From: GCA-2718815 sp963578105 | GTDB taxonomy: Bacteria > Planctomycetota > Planctomycetia > Pirellulales > Pirellulaceae | Assembly (NCBI GenBank): GCA_963578105.1 | Contig: CAUZBP010000012.1 | Location: forward strand, 1 to 64,000 | Reading direction: 5' to 3' | Length of the DNA stretch: 64,000 nucleotides | Part shown: one piece after another, positions 28,481 to 36,523 of the stretch | How the letters are laid out: every line of letters starts with the position of its first letter | Position numbering within the stretch: the first letter of the stretch is position 1 | Position numbers and translations under genes: made by a program | The notes under the pieces: generated by a model | Told to the model about the DNA's origin: nothing | The model's database searches: none | What the model saw: only the letters and a program-made list of their open reading frames with translations

Positions 28481-29452
28481 ATGTCAGGGCAGCGCACCTT
28501 GTGGGGAGTTGTTGTGGTCGCAATTTCGATGGCCAGTTGTGACAACACCAACATCCCCGGCACGGTTTCTGAATCTAAAGGCACGATTGGCTATTCAGCC
28601 ATGAGCTTTAAAAACCCGTTCTTCGTCGTTATTAAAAACAACCTGGAAGCATCGGCTAACGATGCTGGATACGAGCTCATTGCCAATGACGCCGATTCGG
28701 ATGTGAGCAAGCAGGCTAATCACATTGACGAGTTCATCAGCAAAGGTGTGTCAGCGATTGTCCTGAATCCCACTGACCGTCTGGCAATCGGCGAAGCAAT
28801 CAAGAAAGCGAACGCCGCAGGTGTTCCGGTATTTACATGTGACTTGCAATGCGTTGCCGAAGACGTTGAAATTGCCGGTCACATTGGTACGGATAACTAC
28901 CAGGGTGGTAGCCTGGCCGGCCAGGCTATGGTGGAAGCACTTGGTGAACAAGGTGGCGAAGTACTTGTTTTGGATTTCAAACAGGCGAATTCGTGCGTTC
29001 TTCGTGTGGACGGATTCATGGAAGTGATCAACCAGCACAACGAAAGTCACCAGGAAGGCAAAATTGCAATCATCGCCATGGTGAATGGTGGTGGCGATGA
29101 AGACATAGGTTACAAGGCAACGTCAGATAACCTGATTGCTCATCCCAATATTGCCGGCGTCTTCGCTATTAACGATCCGTCTGCTCTGGGTGCGTGGAAA
29201 GCGATTGATGAAGCTGGAAAAAACGAGCAAATCACCATCGTGGGTTTCGATGGGGCGAAAGCAGGAAAACAAGCAATTCTTGAAGGTAAGATTTTTGCGG
29301 ATCCAATCCAGTTTCCTGCCAAGATGGGAAATGACATCATGGCAAAAATTCTCGCGTATCAAAACGGCGAGGAGTTTGATCCGGTGGAGCTTATTCCAAC
29401 ATCGCTGTACAAGAGAGAAGACGCTCGGAAAGACCCCGAGCTTCAGAACTAG
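28481..29452 (+). CDS. ABC sugar-importer substrate-binding lipoprotein (RbsB-like)
   Basis: This 323-residue protein starts at the ATG at 28481 behind GGGAGA. Its signal ends in lipobox ISMASC, so it is a lipoprotein attached at C19. The mature part is a type 1 periplasmic binding protein (TIGYSAMSFKNPFFVVIKNN, SAIVLNPTD, GHIGTDNYQGG, GVFAINDPSALGAWKA), close to ribose and related sugar binders. An in-frame start at 28424 would precede the signal and is unlikely. The ATPase gene starts 8 bp after its stop, forming an operon binding protein, ATPase, permease. Confidence 0.93.
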   Translation: MSGQRTLWGVVVVAISMASCDNTNIPGTVSESKGTIGYSAMSFKNPFFVVIKNNLEASANDAGYELIANDADSDVSKQANHIDEFISKGVSAIVLNPTDRLAIGEAIKKANAAGVPVFTCDLQCVAEDVEIAGHIGTDNYQGGSLAGQAMVEALGEQGGEVLVLDFKQANSCVLRVDGFMEVINQHNESHQEGKIAIIAMVNGGGDEDIGYKATSDNLIAHPNIAGVFAINDPSALGAWKAIDEAGKNEQITIVGFDGAKAGKQAILEGKIFADPIQFPAKMGNDIMAKILAYQNGEEFDPVELIPTSLYKREDARKDPELQN

Positions 29453-29460
29453 CAAGATCG

Positions 29461-30978
29461 ATGCCCGATTCGAGTTCAACGGTACCTTTGTTGGAAATGA
29501 AGGCCATCAGTAAATCCTTTCCTGGTGTGCGCGCATTGAACGATGTGGACCTGACTCTTCATGCCGGTGAAGTACTTGCGCTGCTTGGTGAAAATGGTGC
29601 CGGCAAGAGCACCTTGATCAAGATCTTGGGCGGAGCACATACCCCGGATGAAGGGACTGTGTTTATTGATGGGGAACAAACACGCATGGACTCACCAACA
29701 GCTGCTCAACGGGCAGGTGTTGGCATCATCTACCAAGACTTTAACCTGGTTCCTGCGCTAACCGCCCGTGAGAACATCTTCCTGGGCCAACATTCTCATA
29801 TTCTCGGTCGTACGAAGAAGACCGAAGAGCGCCGAAAAGCGGAAACGCTATTCAAGCGAATTGGGACCGATGTAAATACCGAATCGCTGTGCCGCGATCT
29901 GCCGGTTGCTCAACAGCAAATCGTTGAAATAGCGAAGGTCCTTTCTCTTGATGCCCGAATCGTTGTGATGGACGAACCGACTGCTGCATTGACACCACGA
30001 GAAGTCCAAGGACTTGCAACAGTTATCGACGAATTGAAGTCACAGGGTATCGGCATCATCTATATCAGCCACCGACTCGACGAGATCGAACAATTTGCCG
30101 ATCGCATCACAGTGCTTCGTGATGGAAAGCACGTGGGGACCAGGCCGATTGGTCAGGTGACTCGTGACCAAATAATCGAGTTAATGGTTGGCCGAAGTCT
30201 CGAGAACGAGTTTCCAAAAGCAGCATCACAGGTGGGAGATGTCTTGCTAACCGTCAAAGACCTTTCCCGTCCCCCGGTTGTGCAGAACATCTCCTTTTCC
30301 CTTCATCGCGGAGAGATTCTTGGATTTGCCGGACTCGTGGGGGCTGGGCGCACCGAAACCGTGCGGATGCTGTTCGGTGCTGATGCAAAAGAAAGCGGTG
30401 AAATGTGGCTTGATGGAGACAAGGTAAGCATCACCAGCCCCGCCCGGGCAATCCGGCATGGCATCTGCCTGCTTACCGAAGATCGAAAATCACAGGGACT
30501 GGTCTTAGGCATGTCCGCTCAGGAGAATTTCGGCCTCGCCAATATGAAATGGTTTTCCAAGCTCGGTTTCGTAAATAGCAAGAACGAAGGCCTGGCCTTC
30601 GACCACTTTGTCGATCAGCTGAAAATCAAAGTGACAGACGGCTCGCAGATTGCACAAACGTTATCAGGCGGAAACCAACAAAAGGTGGTTCTTGCAAAGT
30701 GGTTGCAGCAAAATGCGGAAGTTGTGATTTTTGACGAACCGACCCGTGGAATCGATGTTGGTGCAAAATACGAAATTTACCTCTTGATGAACGAATTGGC
30801 AGCTCAAGGGAAAGCAATTTTAATGATCAGCTCCGAGTTACCGGAAATACTTGGAATGAGTGATCGAATCATTGTGATGCATGAGGGAAAGATCGCCGGT
30901 GAAATTACGAATCCCGCTGATGTAACACAGGAAGATGTAATGCGATTGGCGACGGGGTCCGTGATCGCAACCATGTAA
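29461..30978 (+). CDS. ABC sugar-importer double ATPase (RbsA-like)
   Basis: This 505-residue protein has two fused nucleotide-binding domains. The first has Walker A GENGAGKST (43-51), a degenerate signature LPVAQQQIVEIAK and DEPTAALT. The second has GLVGAGRTE in place of a full Walker A, signature LSGGNQQKVVLAKWL and DEPTRGID. The asymmetric pattern is normal for RbsA/MglA-type importers. It energises uptake through the permease encoded 17 bp downstream. Confidence 0.95.
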   Translation: MPDSSSTVPLLEMKAISKSFPGVRALNDVDLTLHAGEVLALLGENGAGKSTLIKILGGAHTPDEGTVFIDGEQTRMDSPTAAQRAGVGIIYQDFNLVPALTARENIFLGQHSHILGRTKKTEERRKAETLFKRIGTDVNTESLCRDLPVAQQQIVEIAKVLSLDARIVVMDEPTAALTPREVQGLATVIDELKSQGIGIIYISHRLDEIEQFADRITVLRDGKHVGTRPIGQVTRDQIIELMVGRSLENEFPKAASQVGDVLLTVKDLSRPPVVQNISFSLHRGEILGFAGLVGAGRTETVRMLFGADAKESGEMWLDGDKVSITSPARAIRHGICLLTEDRKSQGLVLGMSAQENFGLANMKWFSKLGFVNSKNEGLAFDHFVDQLKIKVTDGSQIAQTLSGGNQQKVVLAKWLQQNAEVVIFDEPTRGIDVGAKYEIYLLMNELAAQGKAILMISSELPEILGMSDRIIVMHEGKIAGEITNPADVTQEDVMRLATGSVIATM

Positions 30979-30995
30979 AGAGGAATTGGTTAAAG

Positions 30996-32354
30996 ATGAA
31001 AAGCCTGCTTCAGAGCAAGTTAATTGCCGACTATGGCATGGTCTTGGTACTTGTACTGCTTAGTGCACTGGTGACCTGGGCTACCTGGGGCGAGCAATAT
31101 CCGGAGGATCCTGCGGCAGGGAAACATCTGGCCAGCCGGCTCGTCAAATTGTTGGGGGATGACACGCATGTGGCAGTTGTTGTCCGACAGACCAAAAGCG
31201 ACACCGGGTATGCCGAGGCGATTGCAGCTCAACTCAAAGACCAGGGAGTAACTGTTGCTGCAATCATACAGGTCAAGACGCCGAGAGATGCAAGAGTCGA
31301 ACTGGAGAAACTGGGTGAGCAGCAAGTGCGGGTCAATGCCATCGCTACGCACCACTTCTGCTTCAGTACCTGGGGCGTACTGAAACAATCGGCACTCGAC
31401 GGACTTGCTGCAAAGTATTCATCCCTGAAAGGAGTGAAGCCGTTTAAGCCAGCAAGCCGGATGGGTTCAACATTCCTCTCCAAGAAAAATCTGGTCAATA
31501 TCCTGAACCAGAATGCGCCGATCGCGATTATGGCGATCGGTATGACTTTCGTGATCATCACCGGCGGAATCGACTTGTCCATCGGCAGCCTGATGGCACT
31601 CTCTGCTTTGATAACAGCCGTCACCCTACGAGATTGGTTTGGTGGTCCGCAAGCATCCTCGCTTGGACTCTACGGCGCATTTGCTATCGCAATGCTGGTC
31701 TGTACATTGTGTGGTGTATTTGTTGGTCTGATGGTGACGTGGTTTCAAGTGCCACCGTTCGTGGTAACCCTGGCCCTCATGATGATGGCCCGCGGATGTT
31801 CGTTCATCCTCGCTGGCGGTGCAGACTCCGTTGATATTCAAGCCAGCGGTGCAGAGCAGCTTTACAGTGGGACAGTTTTTGGCGTGCCAAATCAAATTGT
31901 GCTGATGTTAGTGCTGTTTGTGCTGGCACATGTAGTGATGAGCCATACGGCACTGGGGAGGTACGTGTACGCGGTAGGTGGTAATGCACAAGCTGCACGG
32001 CTATCCGGGGTTCCAGTCTTCTGGATAATCGTCATTGTCTATGCGATTTGTGCGGCGACGGCCGGATTGGCGGGTGTTCTGGACGCTTCGCACTTTACAA
32101 GCGGTCGTCCAAAGGCTGGTGAATTTCACGAGCTACAGGTGATCGCGGCTGTCGTTGTTGGCGGTGCGAGCCTCATGGGCGGAGAAGGTAAAATCTTTGG
32201 CACGTTCATCGGAGCGATGATTCTTGCTGTGATTCAAAACGGTTTGAACATGCAAGGAGTCGATTCGTATCGTGCAAATGTTGTTTATGGTGCCTTGATT
32301 CTGGTCGCCGTGCTGTTGGACCAACTGCGAAACCGGAGTTCGCGCATGGCGTGA
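30996..32354 (+). CDS. ABC sugar-importer permease (RbsC-like) with extra periplasmic domain
   Basis: This 452-residue protein ends with a normal RbsC core of about 300 residues: NLVNILNQNAPIAIMAIGMTFVIITGGIDLSIGS and AVVVGGASLMGGEGKIFGT. Between the first membrane helix (residues 12-30) and this core lie about 120 additional residues with alternating strands and helices (HVAVVVRQTKSDTGYAEAIA ... VNAIATHHF). These should face the periplasm and look like one lobe of a type 1 binding protein. RbsC is usually about 320 residues. An enolase-superfamily gene follows 117 bp downstream. Confidence 0.92.
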   Translation: MKSLLQSKLIADYGMVLVLVLLSALVTWATWGEQYPEDPAAGKHLASRLVKLLGDDTHVAVVVRQTKSDTGYAEAIAAQLKDQGVTVAAIIQVKTPRDARVELEKLGEQQVRVNAIATHHFCFSTWGVLKQSALDGLAAKYSSLKGVKPFKPASRMGSTFLSKKNLVNILNQNAPIAIMAIGMTFVIITGGIDLSIGSLMALSALITAVTLRDWFGGPQASSLGLYGAFAIAMLVCTLCGVFVGLMVTWFQVPPFVVTLALMMMARGCSFILAGGADSVDIQASGAEQLYSGTVFGVPNQIVLMLVLFVLAHVVMSHTALGRYVYAVGGNAQAARLSGVPVFWIIVIVYAICAATAGLAGVLDASHFTSGRPKAGEFHELQVIAAVVVGGASLMGGEGKIFGTFIGAMILAVIQNGLNMQGVDSYRANVVYGALILVAVLLDQLRNRSSRMA

Positions 32355-32471
32355 AAAGCATGGAGATCTCCCCCAATCCAATATGACTGATCAGAGCGAT
32401 GAAACAAGTTCCTGCCGTCTCTCGCCAGATCTGCAATCACTTAATCCCATGTCAAACACGAAAGTCGGGCC

Positions 32472-33662
32472 ATGAAAATCACCGCCTGTAAGACCTACAA
32501 ATTCAGTGTGCCCCTCACAAGTCAGTCGATCGACCCTCACACGGGCCACCGGATGTCGAGCACGACCAAGACGTGGCTGTTCTTAAAACTGGAAACAGAT
32601 GCGGGAATCGACGGCTGGGGCGAGGGCTCCGGTGAATGGCTGGTGCCCCCTGTCGACGCAACGCTGCAGGCCTGGTTCCCCCTGCTGATTGATCAGGACC
32701 CGCTTCAGCCGGAGGCTTTGAGCGAGGACATTACCAATCGCCTGCCGTGGAAAGGCGGTCCTGTATTTGGCACAGCCATCGCAGCCATCAACATGGCCTT
32801 GTACGACATTACCGGCAAAGCCTGGAAGGTGCCGGTGCACACCATCCTGGGTGGAAAACGGCGAGACAGAATCCGCGTGTACGATAATGGTGGCGTGTCG
32901 TTTGAATCTCCCGAGCAGGCCGAACAAGCCGCGATCCGAGCCCAGTCACAAGGTTACAACGCGGTCAAAGGCAACCCTCTGGAAACGCGCATGAGCCCCA
33001 TGGACCCGGTGGCAATTGATCACTCGGTGTCTTGTGTGGCCGCCGTCCGAAAAGCGCTGGGCCCTCAAGCTGATATCATGCTGGACAGTCATGGCAGCCC
33101 GACACCCGAGTTGAGCATCGAATTTGCGAGGCAGGTTGCCCCCTATCGTCCGCTCTTCATCGAGGAACCCGTAAAAGTCGGCTCGGTAGAAGCACTGCAA
33201 GAGGTGTCTCGCAAGAGTCCAGTACCAATCGCAACGGGTGAAAAACTTTTTACGGTGCGTGAATTCAAGGAACTGATCGATTGCAGGGCCTGCGCAGTTC
33301 TACAGCCAGATTTGAATCACTGTTTTGGTATCTCGACGTTGGTCGAAATCGCCAAGCTGGCCAACCATCAGCAATTGCTCATGGCACCGCACAATGCCTC
33401 CGGCCCAATCAACACGGCCGCCACATTTCACGCCGACGCCGTGATGAACAATTTACTCATCCAGGAAACCTCCGCGCAATACTTCAGTCTCTTTGACCGC
33501 TACGTGGATCACGACATGGTGGTGCAGGATGGTTTTGTTCAGCTCTCCGACCGTCCCGGCCTGGGTATCGAAGTCAAGGAAGCCGATGTGGCCCAGGCCC
33601 CCTACGAGGAGATGGCCTACCGCCAGTACCGCCACGCCGACGGGAGTTGGAAAGGCTGGTAG
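32472..33662 (+). CDS. Enolase-superfamily sugar-acid dehydratase (galactonate dehydratase-like)
   Basis: This 396-residue protein has the N-terminal capping domain (LFLKLETDAGIDGWGEGSGEW) and a barrel with metal ligands in MLDSHG, FIEEPV and ATGEKLF, plus the catalytic histidine in LMAPHNASGP. This pattern fits D-galactonate/mandelate-racemase-type dehydratases, which convert aldonic acids to 2-keto-3-deoxy acids with magnesium. The exact sugar acid is uncertain. It lies directly after the sugar ABC importer and converges on the SMP-30 lactonase gene, which makes an aldonate route plausible. Confidence 0.9.
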   Translation: MKITACKTYKFSVPLTSQSIDPHTGHRMSSTTKTWLFLKLETDAGIDGWGEGSGEWLVPPVDATLQAWFPLLIDQDPLQPEALSEDITNRLPWKGGPVFGTAIAAINMALYDITGKAWKVPVHTILGGKRRDRIRVYDNGGVSFESPEQAEQAAIRAQSQGYNAVKGNPLETRMSPMDPVAIDHSVSCVAAVRKALGPQADIMLDSHGSPTPELSIEFARQVAPYRPLFIEEPVKVGSVEALQEVSRKSPVPIATGEKLFTVREFKELIDCRACAVLQPDLNHCFGISTLVEIAKLANHQQLLMAPHNASGPINTAATFHADAVMNNLLIQETSAQYFSLFDRYVDHDMVVQDGFVQLSDRPGLGIEVKEADVAQAPYEEMAYRQYRHADGSWKGW

Positions 33663-33719
33663 GAGTCGATCCCTGATCGCCGGGGGATTCAAAACCCAAA
33701 AGCGCGCCACGCGGGGAGA

Positions 33720-34865
33720 TTACGAAATGTGCGCCCCCCGGGTTTCGACGTAAACTGCGTACAGTGATTGGCTGGCAGGCATGAACAGTCGATTTCGTTT
33801 CGTGCCGCCGAAACAGACATTTCCGCAAATCTCCGGTAACAGAATCTGGCCAATGCGGACCCCTTCTCCCGGTTCGAAAATGTGTACGCCGTCGTACCCC
33901 GCTCCGACCCAGCCGGCACTGGCCCAGATGTTGCCATCCTCATCCGCACGAATGCCATCTGCGAAACCGGCCTTCTGTTCACCGTTCAGTTCCAGCGACA
34001 TGGAGGCAAATTCTCGTCCCCTGGCCAGGTTCTTTTCATTGACCACGTCCCAGACGCGAATGTTTTTGGGAGCGTCACTGTAGTGCGAGGACCCCGTGTC
34101 AGCCACATAAAGTTTTTTATAGTCGGGCGAAAAGCAAAGCCCATTGGGTTTGAAAATATCGTCCGCCACCAGGTAGAGCTTGCCCGTGTTGGCATCGATG
34201 CGATAGATCGCTTCCTTCTGGTAAGGTTGGGACGTGTCCGATGTGGCACGCGCACCTTCATAGTCCATCAGGCCTCCATAACCCGGGTCCGTGAACCAGA
34301 TGTCACCGTTGGGATGAACCGCACCATCATTAGGAGCGTTTAATGATTTTCCGCCGTAGCTGCTGGCCAAAACCTGCCGCTTCCCGTCGTGTCCATAACG
34401 AGCGACACTACGAGTCAGGTGTTCGAAAGAAATCTGTCGGCCCTGATAATCGAACGTATTTCCATTGCTGTTGTTGGAGGGGAAACGAAATTGACTGACA
34501 TGTCCGTCTTCCTCCAACCAGCGATGCTGACAATTGTTGGGAATGTCGCTCCACACCAGATAACGGCCCACGGCGTTCCACGCCGGACCCTCAGCCCATA
34601 AGGTTCCACGGTGCAGGCGCAAAATCGGCGAGTTCCCCAATTTATATCTCTTGAACCGATCGTCCAGTACCACGACGTCCGGCTCCGGGTAACGGGTCGG
34701 TTCGGCCTGGGGACCATAATCCCTGGCCGAGGTGGCCGCAGCAGCTGACGCGGTGGCCGATGCGACCAGGCCGAGAAACGATCGACGGCGCAGCTTCCAT
34801 GGATCGGTAACCTGTTCGGTTTCTGGTAAATCGACAGTCGTTTTTTTCGTAAGCTGCTGGCTCAT
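33720..34865 (-). CDS. SMP-30/gluconolactonase family protein, Tat-exported
   Basis: This 381-residue protein starts at the ATG at 34865 behind GAAGGATTTT. It carries a twin-arginine signal (LRRRSFLGLVASATASAAAA, residues about 26-45), so it probably acts outside the cytoplasm. The six-bladed SMP-30 propeller includes LWAEGPAWNAVGRYLVWSDI, NAPNDGAVHPNGDIWFTDP, KPNGLCFSPDYKKLYVADT and FADGIRADEDGNIWAS, with the usual calcium-binding E, N and D residues. The family hydrolyses sugar lactones to aldonic acids. Its neighbour dehydratase would use such an acid. The 120-bp upstream DNA shows no promoter I can defend. Confidence 0.9.
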   Translation of the reverse strand: MSQQLTKKTTVDLPETEQVTDPWKLRRRSFLGLVASATASAAAATSARDYGPQAEPTRYPEPDVVVLDDRFKRYKLGNSPILRLHRGTLWAEGPAWNAVGRYLVWSDIPNNCQHRWLEEDGHVSQFRFPSNNSNGNTFDYQGRQISFEHLTRSVARYGHDGKRQVLASSYGGKSLNAPNDGAVHPNGDIWFTDPGYGGLMDYEGARATSDTSQPYQKEAIYRIDANTGKLYLVADDIFKPNGLCFSPDYKKLYVADTGSSHYSDAPKNIRVWDVVNEKNLARGREFASMSLELNGEQKAGFADGIRADEDGNIWASAGWVGAGYDGVHIFEPGEGVRIGQILLPEICGNVCFGGTKRNRLFMPASQSLYAVYVETRGAHIS

Positions 34866-35131
34866 GGAAAATCCTTCAAATTGGGAGGGGAGATATGACG
34901 GTAAACGAGCAGAGTTTGTCGGCTGGAAGTTGCCTCCAAGTTTATTCCACCGCCGTTCCAAGTTCAAGGATTCAGCGGCAGAAGAATAGAAAGATCCGGG
35001 GCACAACAATGCACCGCGATGCCCCGGTTTCTATTTTCGTCCCTGCTGGTATCCGCTGAAATAAGGCCAAGGGGCCACCACCAAATTTCTACTGAAACAC
35101 CAAGGTGACCGGGCGGAAAAAATACAGAAGT

Positions 35132-36520
35132 TCAGGCCATGATGTCTTCGACGACCTTGCCATGCACATCGGTCAACCGAAAATCGCGTCCCGAATAGTG
35201 ATAGGTCAAACGGGTGTGATCCATACCCAGCAAATGCAGAATGGTAGCATGTAAATCGTGCAAATGCACTTTGTTTTCCACGGCTTCATAACCCAGGGAG
35301 TCGGTTTCGCCGTAGCTCAAACCGCCGCGGACCCCACCACCGGCCAACCACACGGTGTAACCGTCCGCATTGTGGTTGCGACCGTCTCTTCCGGACCCGT
35401 CAATCGACTGCTGTTCAGGCTGCCTACCGAATTCGCCTGCCCACAGGATCAACGTATCCTCCAGCATCCCCTGTCGTTCGAGATCCGTCAGAAGCGCGGC
35501 GATGGGCCGGTCAATTCTATGGCAGAGCTCCCCCAATCGCTCAATCTTTTCGTGTTGGTCCCAGTCCGTCAGACTCAATTGAATAAAACGCACGCCCGCT
35601 TGTGCGAAACGTCGCGCCAGCAAACACTGTCGTCCGAACTCATCGGTGGAATTTTCACCGATTCCATACATGTCCAGGGTTTCAGATGACTCACAGGACA
35701 GATCCATACTCTGTGGAAGCGCTGTCTGCATGCGAACGGCCAACCCCAGGGAATCGATTGCACCCTGTACGTCCTGAACCGCCTGGGTCCGTTCGAGCAA
35801 TGCGCGGTTGAAACGCTGAATGAGTCTTAGTTGTTCCGCGATGACGGGTGCCGGAATGTCGGGAGAACTCACGTTGTCAATGGAAATATCTTTCAGGGAT
35901 TCTTCGATCCATCCGATCCGTGTCGCCTGGTAGGTACTTGGCAGAAAAGCACTGCCATAGTTGGAAGGACCTCCAAACAGCCGCGTGGGATTGATCGTGA
36001 TGAAACCCGGCAAGGACTCGTTAACGCTTCCCAATCCATACAGAACCCAGGACCCCATGGACGGACGAGTGAACTGAAAGTCGCCTGTGTGGAGCAGCGG
36101 CACCGCCAAAGGATGGGCCGAACTGTCGGTGTGCATGCTTCGTACGACACACATCTTGTCCGCATGTTGTGCCAAGTGAGGCAACAGTTCGGAAGCAATC
36201 CACATTCCACTCTCGCCCTGCTGCGTGAACTTCCACCGGGGTCCCATCAATATGCCGCCTTCATTCCTCCCCTCCTTGCCATGCCGTTTTATTAACTCGG
36301 GCTTGTAGTCAAAAAGATCGTGCTGAGAAGGTCCGCCATCCATGTACATGAAGATCACGCGCTTGGCACGTGGCTTGAAATGGGATTTTGGCATTTCCCG
36401 AATGTTTTCTTTCGCAGCAACTGAACGGCCACGGATCGCTGCCAGCGCCAGAGAACCGCAGCCCGCCCCCGATAGCTGCATCCAGCCTCGCCGGGTTAAA
36501 GACGCTTGAGAAAATTGCAT
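35132..36520 (-). CDS. DUF1501 protein, Tat-exported
   Basis: This 462-residue protein has a twin-arginine signal (LTRRGWMQLSGAGCGSLALAA) and the DUF1501 core: VIFMYMDGGPSQHDLFDYKPEL, FGRQCLLARRFAQAGVRFIQL, LWAGEFGRQPEQQ and HNADGYTVWLAGGG. It is a homologue of the 19766 gene but shorter. Its GGGAGC ribosome binding site overlaps the TAA of the upstream DUF1549/DUF1553 gene (3 bp between the genes), so the two are translated together. Function is unproven; the fold is phosphatase/sulfatase-like. Confidence 0.92.
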   Translation of the reverse strand: MQFSQASLTRRGWMQLSGAGCGSLALAAIRGRSVAAKENIREMPKSHFKPRAKRVIFMYMDGGPSQHDLFDYKPELIKRHGKEGRNEGGILMGPRWKFTQQGESGMWIASELLPHLAQHADKMCVVRSMHTDSSAHPLAVPLLHTGDFQFTRPSMGSWVLYGLGSVNESLPGFITINPTRLFGGPSNYGSAFLPSTYQATRIGWIEESLKDISIDNVSSPDIPAPVIAEQLRLIQRFNRALLERTQAVQDVQGAIDSLGLAVRMQTALPQSMDLSCESSETLDMYGIGENSTDEFGRQCLLARRFAQAGVRFIQLSLTDWDQHEKIERLGELCHRIDRPIAALLTDLERQGMLEDTLILWAGEFGRQPEQQSIDGSGRDGRNHNADGYTVWLAGGGVRGGLSYGETDSLGYEAVENKVHLHDLHATILHLLGMDHTRLTYHYSGRDFRLTDVHGKVVEDIMA

Positions 36521-36523
36521 GGA

